Source: Guadua angustifolia (Eukaryota > Streptophyta > Magnoliopsida > Poales > Poaceae). Taken from it: a DNA stretch of 64,000 nucleotides. Shown in pieces: positions 1-11,000 of this stretch; the first letter of the stretch is position 1; each line of letters opens with the position of its first letter. The notes under the pieces were generated by a model. That model was not told the DNA's origin, ran no database searches, and saw only the letters and a list, made by a program, of their open reading frames with translations. The stretch spans positions 63,708,376-63,772,375 of the forward strand of contig CM070510.1 in assembly GCA_036346375.1 (NCBI GenBank), written 5' to 3'. Made by a program: the position numbers and the translations under genes.

Positions 1-386
1 CCTTTGCAAAACGCTTTCCCGACCGGCGTCCGTTTGGACATATGACTCCAAGACGCGCCCCATGGATATCGAGAGCGGTTGCTCCCTCTTCCCGAGTGGC
101 GACTTCAAGAGAACTCCGTTCCTACCACGGCGATATAGGTCCCCACCTACGGTATAGCACTTGGCCTACGTGCAATCTTCTCGGTGAGGCATCATCGTCG
201 GGGATCACTTGGTCACGCGGAAGGCTAGGATAGGATCCATCCACCGATTTTCTCGCCAGCGTGGCGACCACTCGGTGCTCGCCGGGTACTCTCTTTGGCC
301 GAAGCGTTTCCCTAAGCTGCCTTGGCGGCCGCCATCTTCCTCCGGACCGGTCGAGGCGGGCGAACCGACTCCTCCCGGGCCGGAGG

Positions 387-1184
387 TCATGACATGGCGC
401 CACCGTCCCCACTCGGCCGGAGGCGAGCGGCCTTGCCGTCATCCCCGCTGGCGGGGGTCAGGATAATGACACCATCGTCCCCACCTGGATCGGGGGTCGT
501 GATGGACGGTCGCGATAGCCTTTCTTCGAAGACTCCGACCGGAACAGGAGCCCTTGAGGACACAAGCTGCGAGAGCCCGTCCGCAAGGTGATTATCGCGC
601 CGAGGGACATGGATATATCCCAAACCTTCAAAATGACGCTCCATTCTTCGGACCTCCGCCAGGTACGCCGCCATGGTAGGGTCAGAATATTGGAACTTCT
701 TCCGCGCTTGATTGATGACCAGCAGGGAGTCTCCCTTGACTTGGAGACGCCGAATGCCCAATCTGAAGCGATCGCAACCTCGCGATGAGGCCCTCGTACT
801 CGGCTCGTTGTTCGCGGCCTTGAACTTCGGCGACCACATCTTGGAGGGCGTCCCCGTCGGGGAGACGGGGCGACCCGGCCCGCGCCCTCAACTGAAGGAA
901 CCATCGAAGAATAAGATCCAGGAGAAGGCGGCGGGTGTATCTTGACCTCCGGGCGGCGGAGTCCACTCGGCGACAAACTCCGCCAACTTCTGACTTTTGA
1001 TGGCGGTGCGAGGTACGAATTTGAGGTCGAATTCCCCCAGTTCCACCGCCCATTTTGCGATCCGGCCCTCTGCTTCTCGGTTGTGGAGGATCTCTCGCAG
1101 AGGGTAGGCCGTGACCACGGTAACTTCCCGTCCTTGGAAATAATGGCGCAGCTTCCTGGACGCCACCAGATCTGCGTCTGACAT
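387..1184 (-). pseudogene. Tat retrotransposon RNase H region, including second (archaeal-type) RNase H
   Basis: Minus-strand pieces at 888-1184, 682-1053 and 387-839 run in order but in different frames. The first ends in the WILFFDGSFS start of an RNase H fold. The second carries AEYEGLIA, and the third carries VKGDSLLVINQARKKFQYSD and HVPRRDNHLADGLS, the usual signature of the additional RNase H of Tat elements. The first piece also holds the linker typical between the two RNase H domains (AEFVAEWTPPP). At least two frameshifts separate the pieces, so no functional protein can be made. The integrase expected next would lie beyond the window start. Confidence 0.75.
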
Positions 1185-1299
1185 CTTCTAAGCTGCGCGG
1201 TACGGGTCTCGGCTTCGCAAGATTTTCTTGCGATGTAGTACACGGCCTTTGGGCGCCTTCCTCTCCATAATCAAGACGCGCTCACCACCTCGGGGGCAG

Positions 1300-1860
1300 C
1301 TATATATAGAACAGCGGCTCACCGGTGGGAAACCAAAGACCGGGGGAGGAGAGGTACCGCTTCAATTCTTCAAACGCATATACAGGCTTCTTGATCCACT
1401 CGAAGTGGTTTGTCTTCTTGGCAGGCTTAAGCAGGGCAAGCTTTTCTCTCCCAACCGGGCAATGAACCGCCCCAGGGAGGCCAGGCGACCGGCCAAGCAT
1501 TGGACTTGCTTGAGTCGCGCTGGCGGCTTCATGTGCTCGATGGCCGATATCTTATCGGGGTTGGCTTCAATGCCCCGGCTGGATACCAAAAAGCCCAATA
1601 GCTTGCCGGAGGGCACACCGAACACGCATTTTTCCGGGTTGAGCTTCAAGCAGTTCTTCCGGAGGTTAGCAAAGGTCTCCTCCAGGTCTTGGATCAGTTC
1701 TTCATTCTTTTTTATCTTCACAACTAAATCATCAACATAAACCTCAAGATTTCGCCCTATCTAGGGGCGGAAGGTAATGTGCATGGCACGTTGGTAAGTG
1801 GAACCAGTATTTTTTAAACCAAAAGCCATTCTTACATAACAATAAACACCGTAGGGGTTA
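1300..1860 (-). pseudogene. Tat retrotransposon reverse transcriptase fragment
   Basis: The catalytic YVDD box is read on the minus strand at 1728-1739. It is followed by an LNPEKCVFGVPSGKLLGFLV stretch, which is the standard RT palm/thumb sequence of Tat elements, and by a thumb segment with the LKQVQCLAGRLASLGRFIA motif. A stop interrupts the reading just upstream of the YVDD box (around 1760). The fragment between about 1900 and 2560 should hold the RT fingers but is heavily broken on this strand. Fused in the parental element to protease and RNase H as part of a pol polyprotein. Confidence 0.75.
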
Positions 1861-2595
1861 CAAAAGGTATTCTCTTCATCTTCAAGCCCCATGCTAATCT
1901 GGTGGTACCGGAGTACGCGTCCAGAAGCCTGTTGATTCACACCCTAGTGGAGTCAACAATGAGATCGACCCAGCGGTAAGGGTCGCCAGGCGAGCCTTGT
2001 TGAGGTCGGTGAAGTCAACACACATGCGCCATTTCCGTTGGACTTCTTGGCGAGCCTGAGGTTGGCGAGCCACTCAGATGAAGACCTCCGGATGATCCCG
2101 CGCTCGGCGGCTTCTCCACCTCCTCTCGAATGGCGTCTTGGCGCTCGGGCGCTACCTCCGGACCTTCACGGACGGGCCGCGCCTCGGGGGCGTTGCTGTC
2201 GGTGCTCGATCACCTCCTAGGGACCCGGCCATATCGGACGGTTGCGGCGAACACGTCCGGAATTGGGTGGAGGAAGGTGACGAAGCAGCGTCTTCCTATT
2301 TGGCGCCGAGGTTGGCGCCAATATTGATGGTCTTCGGGGTTCGCCAAGACTCAGGCGACCACCTTAACCTCACCGCGTGAGCCGGGTGAAACGGTCTGAG
2401 CCCGAGGGCTCCCGAAGAAGTGGCGTCTGGCGCCAACGCAGTGGCACCGCCAGTCTGCGCAACCTTGAAGCAGCGCAAGGCCTCGCCCTATCTACCACGA
2501 TCACAATGGGGCGGTGACCTCGGCATCTTCACCACCATGAGCGCGTGAGTGGGTGGCCGCCATGGCGGGCCAACGCCGGTCGGCCGAGTATGGCA

Positions 2596-3033
2596 TTATA
2601 GGGAGGTCAAGTCGGCGACCTCGAAATCCTGGTCGGTCGGTGGTGTCCCTCCCCGAAGGTAGCGGGAGGCGACTGTCGTGGGCATCAAACCACCTCTGGG
2701 GCTACGAAGAAGAAGGCGGTGGCGCAGATCTGCGCCGGGATCAAGCGCTAGGAACACTGAGGAGGACAGGAGGTTGATAGAACTCCCTCCGTCCACCAGC
2801 ACGCGGGTGAGCCGCACGTTCCGGACGGTGGGCGACACTACGACCGGGAGATTCCCCAGGCCATCGGCGCCCTCGGGATGGTCAGCCTGACTGAAGGTGA
2901 GCGCTTGCTCAGACCACTTCAGCATCCGACCCGCCCCCGAGCTTGATGTGGTGGCACACACTTCCCTCTTCAGCCGTTTGTAAGTGGCGTTGGAGGGGAA
3001 GGTGGACGAACCACCATGGATATAGGCCACCAC
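2596..3033 (-). pseudogene. Tat retrotransposon aspartic protease region
   Basis: A 145-codon open stretch carries VLVDGGSSINLLS, the active-site motif of retropepsin-like proteases in Tat elements (here DGG rather than the usual DTG, which is normal for this lineage). Upstream it has the W-S-x-x-x-x-T-F-S-x-x-D-H-P segment that commonly precedes this protease. It lies between gag (right) and RT (left), as expected. The open stretch ends before RT, so pol is interrupted here. Confidence 0.7.
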
Positions 3034-4658
3034 GTGATCGGCCTGCTGAAGGCCAGCGGGGGATCTTCATCTTGATCATCATCGGGGCGACGTTCCTTGA
3101 GCCGTTTCTCCACCATCTTGTCCACGACCCGGCAATTATCTAGGTCATGGGTATTGGTCTTGTGTATTGGGCAATAGGGCTCGCCCTCTTTTTGGTCGTA
3201 GAGGTCGTTCCCACGACCGCGGCGGTCGTCCACGTCGATCACGGCGATCACCACGCCGATCCACGACGGTCACCACGACGCGCATGGCGATCTTCCACGC
3301 CGGTCGCGGCAGCTGCGCGCGAAGGCGCGGGTCTTCTCGTCGTCGCGCTTCGTCGCGCCGGTGCCAAGACTGCCAGTCTCACCGCCTCGGCTTCGCGCCT
3401 TCTTGAGCGGCCGGAACCGCCGAGGTCTGGCCTCATCCTTGCCGTGTACCACCCTTGGGCGGTAGCGCCCCTGCCTCAAGCGCGGCGCGCACACTTATGG
3501 GCGAGGAGAAGAGCTCGGAGGTGGAGCGATGGTGCGGGTGGCCATCTTCTCCTTCATCTTCGCGATCGCGTCGCCCCTCTGGCGATGACGACCGATTGCT
3601 CGAGATGTGGGGATTATGTTGCGGCGATGGCGAAACCGCCGGATGAAGTCGTGGCGACTCCTCCTTCTCTTGCTCCGGGCGTGGAGGTCATCCTCCACAT
3701 CGCCACTCTAAAGAGCCACGAAAATTGGCGACAAAGATGTCAAGACAACTTTCCCCACGAGTGCACCAACCCTCGGGGAGATTTTGACGAGGCTGAGAGG
3801 GCGAGCACTGTCAAAGGCTGTTGGGAGGTAGTTGGCCATGACCTTTTCGGATCCGCCCCGCCCGCACCATCGTCGTGTAGATTTGGAGGAACTCCTCCGG
3901 GTTGGTGGTGCCGTCATATTTTTCTATGGCCGTCGGGGAACTGTCCGGCCATTCTGTGGCGCTGTCGCCGGAGAAGGCCTGCACCCGACGCCAGAGGGAG
4001 CCGAGCCATTCGTCGAGGGCGGTCCGCGACCGTTCATGGGGCGCGAGGCCGGCTCGTGTAGAGCGGAGGAGTGAACTTCCTCTGGTTCGAGGATGAGAGC
4101 CATGGGGACTCTCATCGCCCACCCACACCTTCTTAGTGGCGGCGCTCTTGGTCCGGTGGCGGCGTGAGCGATCATGGAGGTCATCGCCGCTGCTGCGGCT
4201 CTCGTCCAGATGAGCGGAGGTCCCCACGTTCCTCGAGAACGGGACCGGGTTCTTGCGCGCTTTTCACGACCGGCCCCCGGCGGCCTTTTCGTTAGGCGTG
4301 GAGGCTGAGAGCGCCTGCATGCGCCTTAGGCGCCTAAGGTACGATTAAGTACTGACCGTCGGGAGCCCTACCCAGAGTTGGGCCGCATCCACGAGGCCAG
4401 CAATGCTTCGTAGCCATGGAGTGGCCGGGGAGTCTCCCGCGAACTCCACCGGAGGGTGGTCCAGAAGAGCACGGGCTGCGTGCAAGTTCTGGGCACGAGT
4501 GGCCGCCTCCATGGCGACTGCGACGACGGCTGCTCCCCGCCTAAGGAACAGCGCCGCCTTGCGAGGCGGGTGAGACGGTCCCTCAACCGGCGCGATGACC
4601 GGGAGGTGCCTTGGTCGTCGCTCGCCCCCGCGATATTCTGATGCTGAGGATCCGCCAT
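2970..4658 (-). pseudogene. Tat retrotransposon gag, fragmented
   Basis: The start is MADPQHQNIAGASDDQG at 4658, just downstream of the LTR. Further pieces at 3811-4227 include KYDGTTNPEEFLQIYTTMVR, the entry of the plant retrotransposon gag (capsid) domain, and at 3708-3917 the VMANYLPTAF continuation. At 2970-3254 a PYCPIHKTNTHDLDNCRVV segment resembles the C/H zinc-binding motif seen after the capsid in this lineage. The pieces are in different frames with several stops, so gag is a pseudogene. Confidence 0.75.
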
Positions 4659-4883
4659 CTTCGGATGTGGGAGCTTGCTTCTGAATCGCGAACGCCGAAG
4701 TCCGCCGGGGAGTTAGCCGGAAAAGCCAACCACTAGCCCCCTACAGGCGCCTGCCGGCGTATTCCGCTGACAGCCCAGAGTCTGGACCGGGTTTTGTTGG
4801 AAGGAGGCGTCTTGGCGGGCTAAACCTAGCGAGAAACCCTAGGAACTCCACCGCAACGAGCTTCGGCCACCAAGAACTAGGGA

Positions 4884-5654
4884 TGACACCAAGATTTTAC
4901 CAGTTCAGCCCCTTTGCCTCGGATAATGACTTTACTTCTGCTAGATTGCTTATAGAGAGTGTTTGGAAACCCAAGACAAGATTACAAAGCTTGGAAATTA
5001 CAAGTTCTTCCTTAGGCTCTCTGCGGTACTCTTGCTTGTTCTCTTTTCTACTTTCGACCCCCTTCCCCATGCACCGAGGGCCCTTATATAGGCCAAGCTA
5101 ACGGAGTAGGTAAAAAGGGCCATCATCTTGATCCTTACACATTTATCGCCTCCCGTCTGTCCCGTTCCTCCGGCCTCATTAAATGCCGGCGATGTAAGCC
5201 GTCCGGTCCGTCCGGGATGTAACCTTTCTTGTGAGTTGGTGAGAGGCGTCGAGGAATGGGCTTATAGCGAAATCTCGCAGTTGACAAGTCGACATCGCTG
5301 CGTCTGTTGCCGAGCGGTACAACAGGGAAGGAGCTTTCGGTGAAGCCACCTCGCACCACCTTCTTGCCTTGCGGCGGGCGGCGAGGCGTGTTCGCCCCAC
5401 CGCCGCCGGGCGCCCGTGGATCGCTTCGTCGGGCGGCGGCGTTTCGCCTCGCTCGCCGGGCGCCACATGGATCTTTCGCCCGAGCGCGGCGTCTTTCGCC
5501 CACCTTTCGCCGGGCGCCCCGTGGATCGCTTCGGCCGGGCGGCGTAGGCGTCTTCGCCACACTGCCGCCGGCGCCACGTGGGTCGACATGTTGACCGCCG
5601 TGTTGACCGCTTTTGTGCGGCGAAGAGGGTACCCCAGCGCAGAGTACGCCGACA
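4884..5654 (-). repeat. 5' LTR of the truncated Tat element
   Basis: The minus-strand sequence starts TGTCGGCGTACTC at 5654. It contains a TATA-like CCTATATAAGG at about 5090-5100 and ends shortly before the gag leader. The inner boundary near 4884 (…GGTGTCA) is a guess because the partner LTR is not in the window. The first half is extremely GC-rich. Confidence 0.6.
5385..5585. repeat. GC-rich tandem repeat inside the LTR
   Basis: Four imperfect copies of a CGCCGGGCGCC-x-C-GTGGATC motif occur with a spacing of about 51-58 bp. It lies in the U3 part of the LTR, upstream of the TATA box on the minus strand, where repeated promoter elements are common. Confidence 0.6.
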
Positions 5655-7051
5655 AATTGTTTCCAGCAATACCCCTAATAATTGTGTATGCTAATTATCA
5701 GGACATGCATGCCGGCCGATAATTAATGCACGCCGCTAATTATGGGCCTCATGCATCGCATGAGTATAGGGGTAAATAGGGGAAATGTGTACCCTATATC
5801 AAGAGGCATCCTATATTATGAAACTGTATGAAAAAATTTAAGCGCTATATATTATGGGATGGAGGGAGTATATAACAATAACTATTAAATAATGAATTAA
5901 ATATACTAAGAATGCACATGCATGCATATGCTACATATAACCTACATTTAAATTTGCCAATTAACCTATATAGCTTCATATATCACAAAGAACAAATAGA
6001 TATATACACATATGTAAGCTACATTTAAACTTAGCATTTTCAATTCTCTATGTACATAGCTAGCTGCATTAGAACCAATTACTGCTTTAGATAAAAAAGA
6101 ACAAATAGATCTACACTAAGCCAGATCAAAACCATCTTCAATTTTCTCTTTACCAAGCTAGATATATCTTGAATATAATGCCATTATAACCAATTATTAA
6201 TCTAAATCACCTTTCTTTAAGTAACTATATACAAAATGAGTATAATGCAATTAAAACCTATTACTACTTTACAACATAAAAAACAAATAGATCAACACTA
6301 AGCCAATCTAGAAACCATCTTTATTTATCTTTTTATCAAGTTAGATCTTAAATATAATACAAATTAGAATCAATTACTAACTTTAGATGACCTAGATCAG
6401 AAAGATCTATAATTACACTTTCAAATTCAGAGTCTTTTTCCATCAGATCGCTTCTCAATCAAGGCCACTTTAAAATAGCTCAAGAAACACTAGAAATACA
6501 GAAAATGTCAATGCTCTCTATATTTATTTTATAGAAATAGTCAGCAAAAAATCATCTATGATATGCTCAAAACTCATCACTGACTATTTTTATTAAAAAC
6601 CGTCTGTAACGAGAAGTTTAATATAAGTCTTTTTTTTAGCAAGCTGAAGGTCCAAGAAGTTGTTAATTCTTCCATGGTTCTCGTTCTGATTGTTTTATAT
6701 TTTGCGACTGCGACACGGGCTAATTAACATGGGAGATGAACAGGTTTGGTGACTGGTGCTAGAGAAAGTTGGTCAAGCTATAAACATTTACGTTGACTTG
6801 TCCTTCGTGAATCAATGATGCACAATAAGGTGGTGCGCTCGATGGATGAGGGCTAAACAACAATGAACCAGCGGGCGGCGCCGGCGCTGACCCGCCATTG
6901 CCTCAGCCGAGTGCAAGTGCAGCATTCATGCGTGTTCGTCAGTTCGGCGTCTACAACGGCGACGTCGGGTGGCTGTCGCCGCCTTTGGGGGAGGGGTAGC
7001 ATGAAGAACTGTCTGACACCACTATAGACTGTTTCATTCGTGACCTCTCGT
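5655..7051. other. AT-rich intergenic DNA with diverged local repeats
   Basis: No coding sequence is recognisable. A sequence with AACAAATAGAT…CACTAAGCCA…ACCATCTT is repeated with divergence around 5990, 6100 and 6280. A GGGATGGAGGGAGTA at about 5858-5872 looks like one end of a Stowaway-type MITE, but I could not find the matching left end. Confidence 0.5.
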
Positions 7052-7340
7052 CACTACCGGGGAGGCTCGAGCCGGATATGATAATCTTATCACTGCTGGT
7101 TCCAAGTTCAACCGGCAGTGATAAGATAATATATTTTTCCCACGCGAACGGCAGCAATATCACTGCCGGATTTAGAGATAGAACCGGCATTGATGTATTA
7201 CTACCGGTTCAAAAGCATAATCGGCAGTGATAACACGATTTCCTACGCGAACGGCAGCAATATCACTGTCGGATTTAGAGATAGAAGGGTAGTGATATAT
7301 TACTGTCGGTTCCAGAGCAAGAGCTGGCAGTGATAATGTG
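7052..7340. repeat. CACTA subterminal repeat fragment
   Basis: It starts with CACTACCGG and contains multiple direct and inverted copies of ACCGGCAGTGATA. A block with ACGCGAACGGCAGCAATATC occurs twice (near 7141 and 7245). The same motif family makes up the ends of the large CACTA at 17409-30624. The sequence to about 7500 resembles the transcribed leader that follows such arrays, so this is probably a deletion derivative. No second end or target duplication was found. Confidence 0.65.
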
Positions 7341-8063
7341 GCACTATGTATATCCCGGCTTCCTTCCCCAACCTGTCCAGAACAGAGAGGAGCTCTGTTC
7401 TTACTCGGTTAGGGTAGAGAAGAGGTGAATTTTTGCTCTCAAATTTGGTGAAATTCGTTTCTAATTCGTGATCTAAGGTTCGTATCTTGATGTACATTTT
7501 ATTGGTAGTTTATTTAGTTGGATATTACACTCTATATTAATTGTTGTAGGTTGTGAGAATTATTGATTATATGTGAGCACAATTAAAACTCTAATCTAGA
7601 GATTTCAAATTACCAACTTTTATATGTATAGTGATCGGTGAGATTATGATGTAGGTTGAATTTAAGTATTTAGAGGACTAAATTAGTGATTGCATTTAAC
7701 ACGTAGATTGAATTTAAATGTCAAAACTCGATCTATCAAAGTCAAAACTGACAAATAAATGTGAAAGGAGGGAGTACCAAACAATAGATCTAGGTCAACA
7801 GCTTTGAGATGTAAGAATAGAGCAAATTCTTTGGGCAGGCTCTTATCTTGCACACATTCTTAGCTACCAAAAATACCTTTATGCGCATAGAAGATAAAAC
7901 AGTAGATGAGATCAGCTCACAATCTCATTTTTCGTACCAAAGTGCACACAGCATGATCGTATCAAAATTACACACATCCAAATTATACAAATTACCAACA
8001 TATACGTTGATCTTCCTCCCGCTCATTCAGAGGAGATCGATGTTCAAGGCGGCGGATCAACCT
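7341..8063. other. Intergenic DNA and probable 3' UTR of the STAR1-like gene
   Basis: The AT-rich sequence has no recognisable gene. The last 200 bases before 8064 lie directly downstream of the STAR1-like stop codon and are the likely 3' UTR. A GGAGGGAGTA at about 7768-7777 resembles a Stowaway end, without a partner. Confidence 0.4.
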
Positions 8064-11000
8064 TCAGCTGAGCTCGAGAAAGCGCCGGGCCATCGGATGC
8101 TTGGCTTCAGACAGCTCCGACGGCGCGAGCACCTCCACGACCTCGCCGGCGACCACAAGGCACACCAGATCCGCAATCCGCTGGATCTGCTTCACGCTGT
8201 GCGAGACCATCACCGTCGTGAGCCCCCTCGTCTTCTTCAGGCGCACGATCGCCTCCTCGATGTTCTGCGTGGATATGGGGTCCAACGCACTCGTCGGCTC
8301 ATCCAACAGGAGCACCTGCAACAACAACAGTGTCAAATCGAACACGAAATGCATTGTCCTGCGACAATGAAATCGGCGAAGCAGCGAGGCACCGTAGGAG
8401 ACAGCAAGGGTAATTAACAATGGCACGAGCATGCATGTGTTGCGCGAACATGCCTCGGGGTCGTTGGCGAGGGTGCGGGCCAAGGCGACGCGCTGCGCCT
8501 GGCCGACGGACAGCTCGGACGCCGGTTTGGAGGACAGAGCAGGGTCCAGATCGGCCAGGCTCAGTAGGTTCTTCACTTCGGCTTCTGTGAGCTTCTTGCC
8601 GCGCAACTGTGGCCCATATCGCACGTTGTCTGCCACGGTTCCTGGAACAGCACGTAGGAAGACGAATCAGCGGTATCTTGATTACAAATGCAGCCGAAAG
8701 TCTGAAGCTTATTTCTGTTCGTTGCATGGGACAGCTTATCTCGCGTCTCTATCTGTTACTGAAGAAAGGTCTTTATCAATTTTCTTGAATCAACATCTCT
8801 TTCAATCTTTCTTTTTCTGTATTTTTCTTGCTTGCTTCTTTCGTCAAAATTGTCACGAATGTTTTATTTAAGCGGTCGCTAGCATTTGACTATTCATTCG
8901 GAAGGATACATTATACCATACGTACTTTTCAAATGGTGTTTTCTAGGGAACTTCTCAAAAGGTGTTAGGAGGTACTTACTCTTCTTTTTTTTACTTTTCT
9001 TTACTTCTATAATTTAGAACAAATATCTCTTTCTAATCATAAGTAAGGGTGGACAACGAGCTGACTCAGCTCGCCTCGCGAAACACATGGTAGGTAGACA
9101 ATGCGGCTCGGCTTGTTAAGCAAACAAGCTAAGATGGTTGCTTGGCAAGGCTTGTTTAAAAGCTCAGGCTTGGCTCGTTAGACTAGTTAGCCGCCGTCAT
9201 ACTCAACGGTAGTATGGGGACCGACCATCCCCAGCCCTTCTCGAACACACAGAACGCAAAGCATTGTGGGGCAGGCGAAGGCGGGCGGGAGCTGGAGGGG
9301 ACGAGGAGGCGGAGGCCGAGGACCAAGGTGGTAGCATGAGGAGGAGGACAGCGGCAATTTCTTCCGCCCAAGTGCGTGGGTGCCGTGGTCGCGAGCTGCA
9401 TCATGATGCGAGCAGCGCGGCGACAGCCATGCGCTGTGGGACGGCGGCAACACATGCGCGCCTAGTGCGATGGGGGAAGGGAACCAACACACACTGGTGT
9501 TGTTGCGTTGGGCTGCTCACAGTGGGCCTATGGTCTATGGACCTAACTTGCTTAGGGATGGCAGTGGGATCCCATTTTCCGTCGCCGACGGGGAAATCCC
9601 CTGTTAGGTGGTGGGGATAGGGGATTTTCCTCCCCATGGTGACAAAACGAAAACTTTCCTCATTGGGTAATTGGGTTCGGGTCGTTCCACTAATCCCTAT
9701 CCCCGGTACCCAAACCCGACCCGATATTTGTGTTGAGTCTCCCATCGGACATCAAGCATCACCGCGTCAGGTCATTCCTCCATCAGGCTGCATCCGCACA
9801 CAGCAGTGATGGACGACACACTAAGGGCAAATACAATAACAAAGCCACCTGCTTACTCCATCTCTTATCCATATCATCTAGAATAAGCACTAAAACCAGC
9901 TTGTACAATAGCTTTCTTTAAAGTTAGCTCTAGATACTATGAATTAACTACCTCTTCTCTCTTGTACGTAACTAATCTATCTATGTTCCCGTACAATGTT
10001 TACTACTAAATAAGAGCCAGCTCTCTTCTCTTCCCTTTTCTCACTCTTCTACATTGGACAAAACTGACGTGAACATGCTAAGAGTATGCTGAGGTGGCCT
10101 TACTGTACATGCCCTAACCCTATCCCCAATTCAGGCCATTCACTTCGAATCCTGAAAAATCCCCCAATCCCTTGTCCTCTGGATCCTCCCCCGCTGCCTG
10201 GCGCCGTCGACCCGCTAGCCGCCGGCTCGCCGCAGTCTCCCTCTAGATCCGTGGGAGCACAGTGCACACCGTCCCTCCCCCACTGCCTCGAGCCGTCAAC
10301 TTGCCAGCCATCGGGTCGCCACAGTCTCCCTCCAGATCCGCGGTAGCACGGCCATCCCAGCCTCCCAGAGCCCCACGTAGACACAAAGCACACCGTCCCT
10401 CCAGATCCGCAGTCGCCAGCCCGTCGCTGACTCGCTGCGCTGGTACTTGCTCTATCTCTCTCTCTCTCCCAGTCTTCACTCGGTTTAATTTCTGCTCATA
10501 CCGGTTGCATATATATATAAAACAAGGCCAAGGTGCACGACGTGTTCATCTGGGAAGAGCAATCCTTCATGTTTGCCTACCGAGCTCGTTAAACACCCAA
10601 ACAACACACCGGCCTACTGAGCAACCATCTCCTGTCCGGCTGTCCCTCGTTGGGTTCTCTGTCCAAGAAGCAGAGCCCCTGCACGCTAAGGTATGGTGCA
10701 CAGAATTGTTGCTATTGGAATGAGTTATTGCGTGCTCAAGCACTTGGTTGATTTGCTTTAGTCTCTTGTGCATAATTGTGCATATATTTGTTCTGCTAGA
10801 GTGAAAGATTTGGTTTAGGCCCTATTTGTTTCAGCCAAGGATTGTGAAAAGCAGCTTTTAAAAGTTGGAAGGGAAACAAACAGCAAGCTTTTAATCTAGA
10901 TTATAACAATCTGAAGGCCAGATTGTAGCAATCCCACAATCCACTCTTCCCCAGCTTTTCTCAGCTTTTTTTTTTACAAAAGACCACAATACCCATCCAA

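Larger units (their letters stand above)
1..5654 (-). mobile_element. Tat-clade Ty3/gypsy LTR retrotransposon, truncated by window start
   Basis: Reading on the minus strand from right to left there is an LTR, gag, an aspartic protease, reverse transcriptase and an extra RNase H, which is the Ty3/gypsy gene order. The extra RNase H after the normal one is a feature of the plant Tat lineage. The integrase and the 3' LTR must lie left of position 1. Coding pieces are broken by frameshifts in several places, so the element is not intact. The right end is set by TGTCGGCG on the minus strand at 5654. No target duplication can be checked because the left end is outside the window. Confidence 0.85.

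Noticed and set aside
5179..5655. Arg/Ala-rich frames on both strands at 5135-5722
   Set aside because: They arise from the GC-rich tandem repeat within the Tat LTR.
6490..6520. CACTAGAAATACAGAAAAT as another CACTA end
   Set aside because: No subterminal array, partner end or target duplication nearby.
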